From Tretioscincus oriximinensis (Eukaryota > Chordata > Lepidosauria > Squamata > Gymnophthalmidae), in contig JAJVDF010000263.1 in the NCBI GenBank assembly GCA_022410635.1, positions 62,001-126,000 of the forward strand: a DNA stretch of 64,000 nt, written 5' to 3'. Below the pieces are notes generated by a model. That model was given only the letters and a program-made list of their open reading frames with translations, was not told where the DNA came from and did not search any database. The position numbers were made by a program, and so were the translations under genes. Below, one piece after another: positions 1 through 12,628 of this stretch; position 1 is the stretch's first letter; the number at the start of each line of letters is the position of its first letter.

Positions 1-110
1 TTTTGGGGAGGCATAAAGCAAGGGTTTAATTTGATAAGTGATGAGTTTAAATATGGTGAAATACCACAGCACACTAAGCAAATGTTCAAGTGTGAGGTGA
101 CTTTTCTTGT

Positions 111-680
111 TCTAGCTACAGACAATTAAATTATTTACCGGGATGGCTAAAAGAGGGAAGACCACAGATTAGTTACAAAAATATTTATTGAATTTAACAT
201 TCAGCAAAACCTATACGCATACCTGTAACAATAATGCACCCGGAACATTCCAAGATAAATAACCAGTGCTTTAAACAACATATGAACCAGAATTTGAAAT
301 AAACCAGAAGTGGAGGAAAAAGCCATGGCTTAAGTTGGAGAGTGACATAATTTAGAGTGTCCAACTTCCCTTTCTGTTGTCCCCAGGCAAGTAAGCCAGT
401 GGCCCTCTTGCAAAGAGTCATGTGGCAGAGGACACATCCTTCTTAACANGCTTTGCCGGCAAGAAAGGGAAATGGAGGGGTGAGCCTTCCTTTTAAGGCT
501 GCTCTAGCCCATCCCCAAAGCACCGGAAGCCATGCTCTAGGTTGTNGCTCCATTTCCTGGAGCACTGAGTCAGAACATGGCACCCCAGAATGTCCCTCTT
601 GCCACCCCAGTAATTTTGGACACCAGCTAGACCCAGTCACCCAGTGAGCCCATTTGTCAGNAAAGAGTATAAAATCCAAA
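111..680 (-). mobile_element. LTR-like element, old fragment (family G, copy 1)
   Basis: This stretch shares a run of landmarks, in order, with the better copies at 23878-24900 and 41051-43735: a GGATGGCTAAAAGAGGGAAG-like left edge, an ATTTATT-AA block (a polyadenylation-type AATAAA if read on the minus strand), an ATAAACCAGAAGTGGAGG block and a CCATGGCT block. That common order is direct observation; calling it an LTR or LTR-like retroelement is inference. It becomes GC-richer than its surroundings after about 420. Similarity fades to the right, so the right edge is a guess. No coding capacity is visible. Confidence 0.4.
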
Positions 681-2690
681 AGGGATCTGTTGGATTTGTC
701 ATTGTCATCCAATGTCCAAACGTGAAAAGGCGATCTGAATACCATTGGAGAATGAGTTTGAGTTAATTGACACGAAAGTCTAAAATTCAAGGACAATATG
801 GCATTCCCACCTCATACTGTATACAAAAGCATTACAAGATCCCCACAGTTGNATTGTGGCAAAGAAGTTAAAATTCGGGAAATATTTTTGATAGGACTGT
901 TAGAGTATAGTGTCATATACGAAGCATTTTTAAGCATCATCCTAAGATTGCNTGCTTTGAAAGGCATTTATCCAATATAATGGAAGAAGGAAAACTCATA
1001 TCTCTTCTACTTTAAATTCCCCAATGTTATAATATCATAATTTGTTTGCTTTTTTAAAGACAGGAAAAGAGATTCTATTTATTTACTTTTTAGAAATTCA
1101 AACTTCATTCTATAGGATTTGCTTAAATCCAATTATATCTTACTAGTAACTGTTTCAGGATGGCAGGGCTGGACTGGTGTGGGTTCCAGTTATAACAATG
1201 AATATACAGTAAGGCAAATGGGATTTATAGCTTTTTTAAAAAGTGTGGAGAAAACATCTATTCCCATCACATCAGTAGATAAGGGCTTGGGTAAGAAGTG
1301 TTGATCATTTGTTTCTCTGGGCATGTCTCCAAAGTGTCCCAGGGAATTTTAAAAATATGTTTGTGAACACAATCTTAGTTGGAGATAAAGACAACCTGGG
1401 AACCTAGAGAAGTGAAAATGTTCGATAGCTCTTCAACCAAATCACCTACATAGACGTTTTAGGTACTCATGTGNATATGGCCTGTTTCTGTATAGAGCTA
1501 TAATGAAGGCAGTTGTACAATAGAGGACTACTCTTAGGAATGTGTATTATAGCAACATAGCTTATGTAGAAATTTCTATCCTGAATTCTTGATGTTAAAA
1601 AAGAGAGAAAAAAGACCTGTATGAATCATACCTAGAACAAGACGAAAGGACCTCATAGTAAATCTTATTCTTTAATTCATTATATCAAATAGATAAATAG
1701 ATTATTGATTGATCAATGATANATAGATGATAGTAGATCGTAGATAAGCATTGTTTTCCTTTACTTCTCCTTAGATATCATTGTTTTTTTCTTCTTTTTG
1801 TAAGGACAAGAGAATATAATTAGCTAGGGGCTGCTTTTTATGAGCCAAAGAGTATGCCAAGTTGGCAGGTAGAAAGTTACCATATATGATAATTGAACAG
1901 ACTCCATTCAGATGTAATAGATGGAAAACTATTGGTTAAACAATGACTCAGTTAGGGTATGAGTGATCCTGTAATTTTGATTTATACTTCATATTTGATG
2001 GATGTGTATTAGCAGTTAAGTCTACAGCTAAATGATTCCCGGCACAAAATGCATCTGAAATACAAAAGAAGGTTTTGCAGTGCACGATTTAATGCCAGCA
2101 TCCTAGCTGAAATGCCAACACAGCAGAGTAAATTATAGCTTTGCTTGTCACTTTTAACTAACAATACTAGCCAGTATGGCATAGCTGGGTAATTTGTCCA
2201 CTGTGGTTTTATGAGACAATAAACTGTAGTTTAATTCTCATCTATCTTTTTTCTCCCTCTCCCCAAAGGAAAATAAAACAAATCCCTTGAGTACAAAGTC
2301 ATGGTGTGACCCTAAGCTCACTTCAGTAGAAACCTGGCTGTTTGCTAATCGTTGTGTGTAACAATGAATTCAAGGCTAACGTTGGGGATTTTATATGTAG
2401 CAAAAGTATAAAGCAATAAGTAGCAAAAAGTATCCTAGGTAGCAATAGCTTACTTTAGCTGATTACATTTCAAGAATATACAATTTCCATCTCCATGTAC
2501 AAGCACANTTTTACAAGGAGGGGGAGAAAGGAGGACAGATTTTCATGATGGGACTTAAAAATCCATATATTTTATCATACTGTGATGATAATTTTTCCTT
2601 GACTGTAATTTTAAGACGAATGTGCTCTAGTATGAGCTAGCATAGTGTACTGGCTAGCTGGAGTGTGTGCCTAGGAATTAAAACAATCGT
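681..2690. other. No recognisable gene or repeat
   Basis: AT-rich unique-looking DNA with only short open frames and no splice-flanked reading frame that I trust. A decayed GATA/GATT-type simple repeat lies near 1680-1750. Nothing else stands out. Confidence 0.5.
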
Positions 2691-2699
2691 CAAGATTTA

Positions 2700-3616
2700 A
2701 GTTTGGTGGGGATGCCAAAGAGATATGAATGTAATTGAAATGATAGTGGCATTTCAAAGTGGCAAATGCTCTTCAATTTAAGCAAGTGCAAGGTCATGTA
2801 TATTGAGATAAAGAACCCCAACTACTCCTACCACCTGATAGGAACCAAGCTTTCTGTCACCGAGCATCGACAATTCGATGATGTCAACCCAGTGTGCAGC
2901 AGCAAAAAAGGCAATTTCCATGTTGGGGATAATTAGGAAAGGAATCGAAAACAAGTCAGCAAATGTTGTTTTGCCTCTTTATAAATCTGTGGTGAGGCCA
3001 CATTTGGAATACTGTGTTCAATTCNAGTCACCACATCTCAAGAGGGATANTGTGGAACTAGAGAAGGTGCGGAAAAAGCCAACAAGAATTATCAAGGGTC
3101 TATAGTACCTCCCTTATGAAGTCAGGCTGCAATGTCTGGGCCTCTTCAGCCTCGAAAGGTGATGTTTGAGAGGTGATCTGATTGAAGTGCAAAAAATCAT
3201 GCATGGGATGGATAGGGTGAATAGAGAAAAATGTTTTCTCTATCACACAACACTAGGACCAGAGGGCACACCTTGAAACTGATGGGTAGAAAAGTGAGAA
3301 CAGACAAAGGAATTTACTTCCAGAAGAGCTGGTGGTAGCTAACAGCTTGGATAACTTTAAGACAGGATTGGACAGGTTTATGAACACCAAGGGAATAAAT
3401 GGGTAATAGGATGGATGTCTGGATATTGCCTCCAGGATGGAGCAACATGCATGACTCCTGAAATACCATTTGCAGGGAGTCATGAACAGGTGCATATTTT
3501 ACTTCCCTCTGTTCTGACGGTCCAGGTGCATCTGGTGGGCCTCTGTATGAGACAGAATGCTGGACTAGACGGGCTCTGGCCCAATCCAGTATGGCTCTTC
3601 TTATGTTCTTATATTC
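2700..3616 (+). mobile_element. CR1-like LINE, 5'-truncated, ATGTTCTT-ended family
   Basis: The 3' part of a non-LTR retrotransposon of the CR1 clade. Residues encoded at 2878-3102 read as the C-terminal region of a CR1 reverse-transcriptase protein: an AAKKA run, then LGIIRKGIENK, VVLPLYKSVVRPHLEYCVQF and SPHLKRD. Weaker coding similarity precedes it from about 2700. About 500 bp follow in which family-specific blocks recur in other copies of the window: the TGGATAGGGTGAATAGAG block, AGGATTGGACAGGTTTATGA, ATTTGCAGGGAGTCATGAAC and TGGACTAGACGGGCTCTGGC. The element ends in TCTTCTTATGTTCTTAT. It is 5'-truncated and the frame is broken, so it is a dead copy. A SINE in the opposite orientation begins just past its 3' end. 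The same family occurs at 25100, 29490, 30957, 44639, 45671, 47897 and 57056. Confidence 0.85.
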
Positions 3617-3618
3617 TA

Positions 3619-3857
3619 GGAGGAGGAATTTGGTTTTTATACTCCAGTCTTCTCACCTGGAGGGAATCAGAGTTGCTTACAAGGTTAATTTTCACTCAAA
3701 TCTATTCTATCTTCCCCAACATGTTGTGGTGGTACCCATTTATCTACTTGCAATTTTTTGCTTTCAAATGGCTAGATTGGTTGAAGCTAAGGCCAGTAGT
3801 GGCACTAACTCTTCTCCACTGCCAACACACGAGGCTGCAAACTCCTATTTCTCTTAA
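3619..3857 (-). mobile_element. tRNA-derived SINE with TTC tail (copy A), degraded
   Basis: Read on the minus strand this is a decayed member of the SINE seen more completely at 18825, 28974, 33410 and 37211. On the plus strand the tail appears as AGGAGGAATTTGGTTTTTATA, followed by the TCTATCTTCCCCAACATG block, the GTGGTACCCATTTATCTACT block and a remnant of the tRNA-like head near 3830-3855. The A-box half of the head is lost or unreadable. It starts about two bases past the 3' terminus of the CR1-like LINE, so one probably inserted at the end of the other. Confidence 0.75.
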
Positions 3858-3955
3858 ACACCTTGCCTAAGTTCAACACTTTAGACAAACTCTAACCACT
3901 GCAATTTGTGTGATTCCTCAGCAGATATTTGTAAAATAATAATAANAAAAAAACT

Positions 3956-3983
3956 CTTCTGTATGTAGGCCTTCATACAGAAG
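3956..3983. repeat. Short perfect hairpin, 10-bp arms
   Basis: CTTCTGTATG at 3956-3965 is the exact reverse complement of CATACAGAAG at 3974-3983, with an 8-base spacer. No element edge was recognised nearby. Confidence 0.6.
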
Positions 3984-6900
3984 CTGCTAACAAATACAAA
4001 AACTCCATGCAGCTTTTTTAATTAACAAAAGGGATCGCCGATCCCATAACCAATGAGAGGGNTGCCTAGGAGGGGCTAGAGTCCCCGTAGAGGTGTAATT
4101 TTGTACTGGCATTCAACTTGCAGACTGAGAGAAAGACCAGTAAGTCCTTGAATGTGCTTCCCAGCCCAGTTCCTAACTTTGACCGGCTGGAGGAACCTGC
4201 GCCCTTGCCCCCCAGGCCCAAACTGCACCAGCTGCCACTGAAAGCCAAGTAATGTTTTGTAGCAATGTGGAAAGCTGAAGGTAAATGAGTCATGATTGCT
4301 TTTTTCCAGACTTTAAAAGAAATAGTGATTTTAGCTTTGAAGTATAAGATCCCTTTGTCACTGGATTTGTCCTGTTGAGATTTTTTTATGATGCATTCAT
4401 AGATATGATGGTAAGTATCCTAAAGTCTATTGTTTTGTGTTCAAATATATACTTACCACCCTTTACACTCTTAACATGTTAAGCACGACAGCCTTAGTAC
4501 AATGCGATGTGAGGTTTTTGGAGGATGTGAGTCACTCTTAGGAGTTTTCTCTGCTTCCTATGTAGTCACGTGTCAGTGGTGAAAACAATGAGAAGAGCTT
4601 CTAGTAATTTTACTGGAAGTTTCTCTCGTGTAGAGCTGATAAATGAATTTCGAAGCTGAGATGTCAGCTTCAAGAAGGGTGAGGAGTAAAACACATTGGG
4701 CCACATAATATCTGTCCCTGAGGAGAAAAACCTACACACTTCTGCATTGAATTGTCTGAAGCTGTGGACATTTCTTTAGATTCATGCTTTTTCCTTGAAG
4801 CTGACTGGGAAGCTACATATGCTTCTCTATGGCCTTTTGACTTTCTGTCTTAACTACTGAACTGCCTTTATTCCACATTTTTGTACTATTTGTTTTTGGA
4901 CTGCCTACTTGGTTTGAACTATTTTCCTATGAGCTTTAACTGCCATGCTGAGGTTCATTTATCACTGCTTTCCTTATCACTCACTTCTTAGTATTAACTT
5001 TCTGTATCTTGTATCTCCAAGAAAGCTTCCAGTTTGTTTGTTTATTTCTGAGGAGATGACTACCTGATCATTCTCTGGTGCCTTGTAAGTCCCTGTGGTT
5101 TGGCACAACATTGAGAATGCTCCTTATCTCCCATGGCTGCCAGCTCCTGTTCTTTCTGCTACCCCAGGTTATGTACAACCCTTTAATCATTTTCAAACCT
5201 TTATTTTCCAGTATTATGGACTTTTGACCATTGTTTCAACTGCTGCTCTATCAATAGCCAAATCTCTCCATCCTTAAGCTCTTTTATTTGTCATCCCAAC
5301 AGTCAGATCCTTTTGTTACCCAGTTCTGTACACGAGCAGAAATCTTCTGAGTTTTCTTTTGTAATACTCAAGCTTTTGTTCCATCTTTATGAATTTGCAT
5401 TGGAACCTTGCTGATGGTTGTACAGTGTCATCTCGTAAATGACCAAAACAGAGTAGGAGCCTTTGTACTCTCCTGTGCAACCAAGATCCCAAGCCAAGCT
5501 GCAAATAAACTCAGTTATTGGGGAAGATGTCAACCAATTTTATTCTTTAATTTCCCTGCTCATTAAGCCCTCACTTCTGAGGTGTGAAAATGACTTCACA
5601 CTTGTATAAACTGCTAAGAGTCTACACATACACACTAAGACAGAGAGAGAGGAAAGAAGAGTTCTTCTACAGAAGGAATACGTTAGCATAGAGCTAAATT
5701 GCTTGAAGATCAGCTCTATTGTTCGCTGATGAGTATTCAACTGTTCAGTTATTATAAAACTACAAAGAGGCTATGTAGCCACTGGTGGTAATATGTAGCA
5801 TATAGGGCTCAGACCTCCTTTGTAATCAGGGTGGCTTCTTGTTATTATTCATACAAAAATTGTCTTGGAATTAACCAGAAGCTAAAGAATTGCATAATGT
5901 TTACATGACAGAATTCTCAGTGGGTGTTATGATCACATGGAAGTCGCAATTTGTGCAAAATGATTGGATAATGTATGCATCGCTTTTTGAAGCATCAATC
6001 TACATTGTATCAAAAGAGGATTTATTGTATTAGCATGAGCATTATTAGTTTGGNTGTTGAGGGGGAGAGTGCACAGCTGTTGGCGGAAATTTATTAGTTA
6101 AAAAAAAAAGCCAGCTGAAACTTAACTGGTCCACCATCTTTGAGTGCTGTTCTATTTTTATGACTTCACTACTGTGATGATCCAAATTTATTTGTAGTTG
6201 TGCTGGCAAAAATTATGACCTAAAATTCAGAATGCTAAGTAATCTTCCATTGGCACATTTGTCAGTGCAATTTTGTAAAAGCTTGCACAGAGGTTATTTT
6301 TTGCATACAGTTCATCTACAAATTAAAATGAAATAATTCGAATCATTAGGTTAATTTCTGGCTCTGATCGGAAGACATGGTGGGGGGGGAGGGGATCTGG
6401 AAGATCACTTTGTGCTGGTATTGTTCATACTAGTCTGCCCTTCCACCATCTGTACAAGACTGTGTGGAATGAAAGGTAAATGAAAGGTTTGGGCACCTTA
6501 TGACGCACCTCTGAGCACCTGTTGCTATATCTGATTAGATTTATAGGTTGTTTGCAAGTACATGATAGTTTTACATACAGTTTAGATCCTGAAAATGTTT
6601 CCGGGTGGTACTGGATCCTGGGGAGAGATGCTGGAGAAAACAAAGGTTTATCAGAATTTGTTATCTCGACACTGTATTTTATCTAGTGGGCATGTAATTC
6701 AGTTTATGAAACAGTGAACTGCAAATAAGACCTTTGTTGCATATTAAATAAATTGGAAAAAAGCAACAACCTACCAGATTCATGATACAATGAAGCATTT
6801 GGAACAACAATATAAACAAAAATATTTTTATAAGTTTATAAATCAGACATTAGGATTTGTGTTCCAGAGAAACTTGTAAAACATCTACTGCACTGTGTTA

Positions 6901-9171
6901 AACTTTTCAATGTATATTTCACCACGCACACACACACACACACACACACATCAGTTACTATGCATTATTCATAGAGCAACCTGCCCTGCTACCTCCATTG
7001 AAAGGCATTCACCTCTCACCTGGTACAAAATGTAACACCCACATGATACAGCTAAACTAGAATTGCACATCAATTTGCCATGGAGAAAAGGATGGGTTTA
7101 AGTTGAAAGTTCAGAATGTGAACACACAAATTTAATGAAAGTCATCCAAGTTGGAAAATGGCCAGGATGCAAGGACACTTGTTCAAAGTCACTGAACAGT
7201 GTATATGATCTTATTTGCATCATTTTAGTTGCCAGCAATACGATTGTTAATTCTGTTGAAGTTATACATCTCAGATTGAGTAGATCAAAGCTTACGGATG
7301 TGTATAACAATACTGAGCACAATGAATACAGTGTAAATTGTCATTCATCTTCAAATCAGGACTCCCAGTGGATATATTGACAAAATTAAACATAAGGTTT
7401 CAGGTGGAGCTGTTAAGCATTGCTATTTCCATGATTTCTCTGATGATAGAGTCTCATTCACCTTTACTTCTATTAAGCTTCTAATAGTTCCTGTGGGATT
7501 ACAGTGGTTTATAGAAAGGACAGGCTGATTTGTTACACCTGTTCACAATGCCAAGTTCATTTGAGACAGAGAATGAAATTACATTCGGAATTTACTGTAT
7601 TCTGTTTGCAAGAGATTTTCTTCTCTTTTTGAAGAAAGTTTGCATGTTTACAAATTTACAAAGTTTACAAATCAGACCAACAGAGTGATATGTTGGATCT
7701 CATTCCTTTTGTTTGCTTTTTGTCCATTTTTACAGATATTATTTCCTAAGGCAGTTTTATTTATAGAAGTATCATATAATCCACCAGTTTTATAAACATA
7801 GGATCTTTCTGACCTGCTCTGTTCTTCACATGGCTGTGGTTTAAATGGACCCCTGCCTCCTCCTAGCATACTCCATACCCAAAGTAAGAAGTGTTAACTA
7901 GACTAGGGTGTCCAAAATGGCAAGCTTGTCTGATTGGATGTTTTTAAATGTCTGCTGACATAGTAGCACATAATATATCAGACTACATAAGATGATATGC
8001 ATCCATGATCTAGTATACCACAGACAAATTAGTTTGGTTCCAATGCTGGCACAAACTTTAGAACCAGTATAAGGAGTGGGGTGGGGCCTCCTAATCAACA
8101 TTTGTGGTAGATTGCTTATCCAGGACTGGAGCAACCTACCCTGGTCAGAGATAGCATTAAAGTTTCAGGGTATAGATATGCAAACATTTTAATTAGTATA
8201 TGTTAATAGCACGTGTTAAATGGACTAGGGACAAGATAGTTCTGGTAAGCACATCTTTTTGCTCTGGAAAGAGCAAGATATTATAAAACCCTCACTAATT
8301 CATGAACTAACTGGGGATATATATAGGTGTTAATTTTCTTTCACCGCCCTACTGTGACATCAAGGTATCTTCCACATATAATTGCTGGTACCCAGAAATT
8401 ACAGTTCTTTAAATGTCTTTATTTTGGAATATCATCCTAGTAGTTCTGATGTGATAATGGATCAAAGTTCCCTTGCTTTCAAGGCATAAAAAAGGCTAGG
8501 GAAGGGAACCCCCCAAGAAGCACATAAAGTGGAGCACTTAAAATGAAGGTGGAGAATTTGCTTTTTAAAACAAAGCATGGGTAAGGAGGGGGAGAGAAGT
8601 TTGGGAAAAGGTGACAAGCCAGCAACTGTTTCTTTTTCTTTTTTCTTTTTCTTAAACAAAACATTTCTCTGGGAGCAGGAGGTGGGAGAAGTTGAATCTG
8701 AAGATATACTGAGCAGATACTGAAGAAGGTTTAAAATCAAATGTTTGACCAGATCGTTACAATTAATCTCACCTTTAACATTCTGGTGCAATCTTGTAGG
8801 AAGTTAATTTATTCGTTTTTATTATGAATCATTACTTTTTACATAGGAAATGGTAGTCTCTAGCTATGTATATCATCATACCTAATTACCATGTTAACCA
8901 GCTTTGCAATAGCAAAACAGTTGTAAATGGCTGATAACTTACTTTACTGTTCAAGGACTGACCTGGCCCTGACAAAGGGAAGATTTTGCACAATCCTTCT
9001 TTTTGAACATGGCTATGATAATTTTTTTTTTTACTTGATTGTCAGTTCTACTGAAAACAATTTTGCAGTGTTATTAACAGGTGTTTTCTAAGATTGCCTT
9101 TGCCTTTCTGACTCTTTGTACTGCGGGTTATATCTGAATACAATTTTTCAATGCCCCTCAGAGCCAGTCTG
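3984..9171. other. Mostly unique AT-rich DNA
   Basis: About 5.2 kb with no reading frame I can assign. A slightly GC-richer patch lies at 4060-4260. A TTTTTC-type pyrimidine run sits at about 8628-8655 and a CA microsatellite at 6921-6949 (listed separately). No LINE, SINE or LTR landmark shared with the rest of the window was found. Confidence 0.45.
6921..6949. repeat. CA dinucleotide microsatellite
   Basis: About 14 CA units, with one CG interruption near the left end. Confidence 0.95.
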
Positions 9172-10029
9172 TGTAGGGAATCATCCAGGGGACACATATT
9201 AGGAATAATATATATTATTAATATCAAATATACCTGTCTGGACCTAGATACCAAAGTGAGGCCTCTGGGTAATTTCTTGCAAAATTTTCCTTGGTCAAGC
9301 TGACCTCTGCACAACCCCAGGAACCAGCTTAATCTTCTTCCTTTCCTTCAGGGGCACCTATGAATAGGTAGCTCCTTTCTAAATGGCCTTACTGAATAGG
9401 GTCAACTAATCCCATCAGCTAGGGAAGTCAAATGTTGGCCTTAACACTAGGGCTAGCTTGACCCCTGCTGGGAAAACCACTTTGGCAACATAGCCTGAAG
9501 CTAACCCCACTGTACCAAGGGGAAGCCACTATTTACTCTTTCTGCCTTTCTATAGATACTGCTATCTATCCTTTGTTTGCTATCAATCAAGGGTCATCAA
9601 GAGTCCTGGGCCCTTGGTATGATTCACTGTTCCTGTCCTTAGTTTGATTGACAGGGGATCACAATGGTAGCTAAGGTCCATTCAGTAGTCACACCACACA
9701 CACTTCTTTGCCCATATTTGGATTTCCTGTACCCAGGCTGCACCCNCTTGGGAGGGGGAATAANGCATCACCTGTGACATCACTGACCCACGTTGGGTCT
9801 CCTCCGCCCCTTTCACCTTGTCATAATTTTAATCTGATACTGAGGTCAATAAAAGTTAAAGTTTTGGGCCCNTCTGGAGGAATCCATGACCCGTGGACCT
9901 CCTAGGATCGCCTGTTGTACCTGCAGAGTCGTCCGTGTGAATTATTCGACGGGTGTTACGGACCCCAGGGCAAGCTACCTCAAGTCACCGTCCAGTCATT
10001 AAATATCAGGGACAGCCAACCCCTGATAA
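9172..10029 (+). mobile_element. Solo LTR, family S, copy 1
   Basis: About 858 bp that match, in reverse complement, the block at 42507-43372 along the whole length. It begins TGTAGGGAAT and ends CCCCTGATAA. The pentamer GTCTG lies immediately before it (9167-9171) and immediately after it (10030-10034), which is what integrase leaves. An AATAAA signal at 9847-9852 is placed as expected for the R region of an LTR. There is no internal gag-pol sequence beside it, so it is a solo LTR left by recombination. A 5-bp duplication fits several LTR groups (Ty3/gypsy and some endogenous retroviruses), so the class is not decided. Its end is not the canonical CA. Confidence 0.8.
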
Positions 10030-10084
10030 GTCTGTCCTTAATTTTAAGGTGCTTTCTACTCGCAAAATCTTTTTTCACTATTAG

Positions 10085-12612
10085 TGACCTTTGACTTCTC
10101 ACACTATATACTGTATTTATTTGTTTACTTAAAATGATTTTGTCTCCTGCCCTTCACCAATGGTCCCAGGGTGGGTAACAAAAGAACTAGAAAACAACAA
10201 TGAAAAACAATAACACAAAATAACACATTCATAAAATATTTTTTAAAATCCATACCCTCTCACCTTTCCTCCCTACCCACCCTCGCTCCCTGGAAGGACA
10301 GAATGCAGGGGGAGCTACAATATTTATGAATCAAAAGCCTGGATGAACAGGTATGTTTTTACCAGGTGCTAAAAATTGTATAATGGGGAGCCACTAAATG
10401 GAGGGTACTCCAGAGTGTGGGGGCAACCATGCAGAAGAACCCCCTATGTGCCCCTACTCCCTGCATCTTTGCAAAGGCAGGGACTACCAGAAGGCCCTCT
10501 CCTTGAGATCTTAGTGCACAGGCACTAAGAGAAGGGGCTCCTTCACATAGCGAGGGCTCAACCCATTTAGGGCTTTGTATGCTAATATCAACAGCTTGAA
10601 TTGGGCCCAGTAGAGAATAGGCAACCAGTGCAGATAGATTTGTATTCTGCAGTAGTTCCAACTTCAGGACTGTTTTCAAGGGTATCCCGTGTAGAGGGCA
10701 TTACAGTAGTCAAGCCAGAGGTTACCAGAGCATGGATTACTGTGGCCAAATTATCTCTGTCCAAGAATGGCTGAATCTGGCAAACCAGCTAGAGATGGAG
10801 GTAGGCATTCCTGGATGTCACTGCCACCTGAGCCTCAAATGACAGAGACGAATCCAAAAGCACACACAGATTGCAGACCTGATCTTTCTGGGACAAAATT
10901 TCCCATCAAGAAGTGGGTACCTCTTAACNTCTTGGACTATAGATCTTTTCGTGCACAGCACATTCATCTTATCTGGATTCAGTCTCAATTTGTTGGTCAA
11001 CATCCATCCCATCACTGTCTCCAGGCAGTGGTCAAGCACCATGATTGCTTCTCTTGATTCAGATGGAAAAGAGAGATAGAGTTGGGTGTCTTCAGCATAT
11101 TGGTTGCACCTCACTCCAGAACTCCTGATGACTTCCCCCAGATGCTTCATATAGAGGTTAAAGAGCATGGGAAACAAGACCAACCCCCTGGGGGAACTCC
11201 AAAAGATTGCTCCCAGGGTGTTGAACAAAAGCCTATTGCTACTTCCTGGATAGGATGAGAACCACTGTAAAATAGTGACTCCAAATACCAATCCCCGAAA
11301 CCATTCAGCAGGATACCATGGTCGATGGTATCAAAGGCCGCTGAGAGATCAAGGAGAACCAACAGAGTTGCATTTCCCCATCTCTCTCCTGATAGAGGTC
11401 ATCCACCAGGGTGACTAGGGCAGTTTTAGTGCCAAACCCCTGCCTGAAACTAAACTGAAATGAGTTTAGATAATCCATATCATCCAAGCTGGAAAGCCAT
11501 CAACTCCTCTAGCACCTTGCCCAAGAAGGAGATATTAGCCACTGACAATAGTTTTTAATACCTCTGGATCCAGGGAGGTGCTCTTAAGGAGGGAGCATAC
11601 CACAGCTTCCTTCAAAGGTGGCAGCACCTCCCCCTTTCACAAAGAAGCATTTATCCCTCCCTGAACCTGCCCAGCTATACCCCCATGGCCATCTCTTATT
11701 ATCCATGAAGGACAAGGGTCAAGAAGACAGATAATAGGCTGTACCCTTGCAAGCAGCTTGTCCAGTTGCTCAGACCAAAATAATTAAAACTGATACAGAT
11801 CATTTCCAACTGTGGAATCCAATTCCATGCAAATCTGAGCAACTTTGTCCTGAAAATACTTTGCAAATTTGTCACAGCAAGCTTCCAGAGATGACATCGA
11901 TGTACTGCTGTGGCCAGATGACAATAGCCTTCTAACCATTCAGAACTGCTTTGCTGGAAAGTTATTTGAGGACACAATGGAAGCTGAGAAGTAAGCCTTC
12001 TTCACTGCTACCACTGCCACAAAGTAGGGATGATTATGTGCTCTTACCAGTGTTCAGTCATATTCACATTGGGATTTTCTCCACTTGCCTTCTAACTGTT
12101 GGCCTTCCATTTCATAGGACGTGGCTCCTATTAAACTAGGGTGCATGATGAGCTCTTTGGGATAATCAAGGGCATCTGGGAGTGATCTTGTCAATAGCTC
12201 TGCCCACTTCGTGGTTCCAAAGTGAGATGAGAGCCCCAATAGGAGCACCAGCAATGTCAACAGAAAATTCCCCCAAAGCCATCATGAATCCATCAGATTC
12301 CATAANTCTCCTGGAGCGGATGATTTCAATAGGCCCTTCACCCCTGCAGTGAGGGCCAGCCATCATAAGTCCAAACTTCACCAGAAAATGGTCCATCCAT
12401 AACAACGGGGTCGTTGTAAACTCACCCATCAACAGACTTACACCCTCATGCTCCATAGCAAAGACTAGGTCAAGAGCATGTCCTGCAACATGTGTAGGGC
12501 TTGTCAAATACTGAGAGCTGTCTGAATGGAGGCCAGTCTTTGGAGGGTGAAGGTAGAAGCAACCAAGAGACAGGGTTAACAGCACTGGGTGATCCAAGTG
12601 CATCTCCTGCCT
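10085..12612 (-). mobile_element. L2 LINE, 3' portion, broken
   Basis: Minus-strand L2-type non-LTR retrotransposon. Reading from high to low coordinates there is first an endonuclease remnant (12166-12600) with YLTSPTHVAGHALDLVF and LLWMDHFLVKF. Next come reverse-transcriptase blocks: FSFRQGFGTKTALVTLVDDL at 11305-11487, VLLDLSAAFDTIDHGILL at 11147-11362, then GVRCNQYAEDTQLYLSF and LRLNPDKMNVL at 10818-11291. The 3' end at 10085-10210 has the L2-style CCTGCCCTTCACCAATGG block. The catalytic box reads YAED where the family has YADD, and the pieces lie in different frames, so it is inactive. At its upstream edge it is interrupted by the L1-type insertion at 12629-14584; a little L2 sequence may continue beyond 14599. 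Confidence 0.88.
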
Positions 12613-12613
12613 A

Positions 12614-12628
12614 TTTTCCTGGCTCTTT
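12614..12628. repeat. Target-site duplication of the L1-type insertion (left)
   Basis: TTTTCCTGGCTCTTT, identical to 14585-14599. The last bases merge with the T run of the reversed poly(A) tail. Confidence 0.85.

Noticed and set aside
3415..3870. 151-residue open frame
   Set aside because: It crosses the junction from the CR1-like 3' untranslated part into a reversed SINE, so it is an accident of two repeats.
8462..8791. 109-residue minus-strand frame
   Set aside because: It includes a lysine-rich run from a TTTTTC stretch and has no recognisable similarity.
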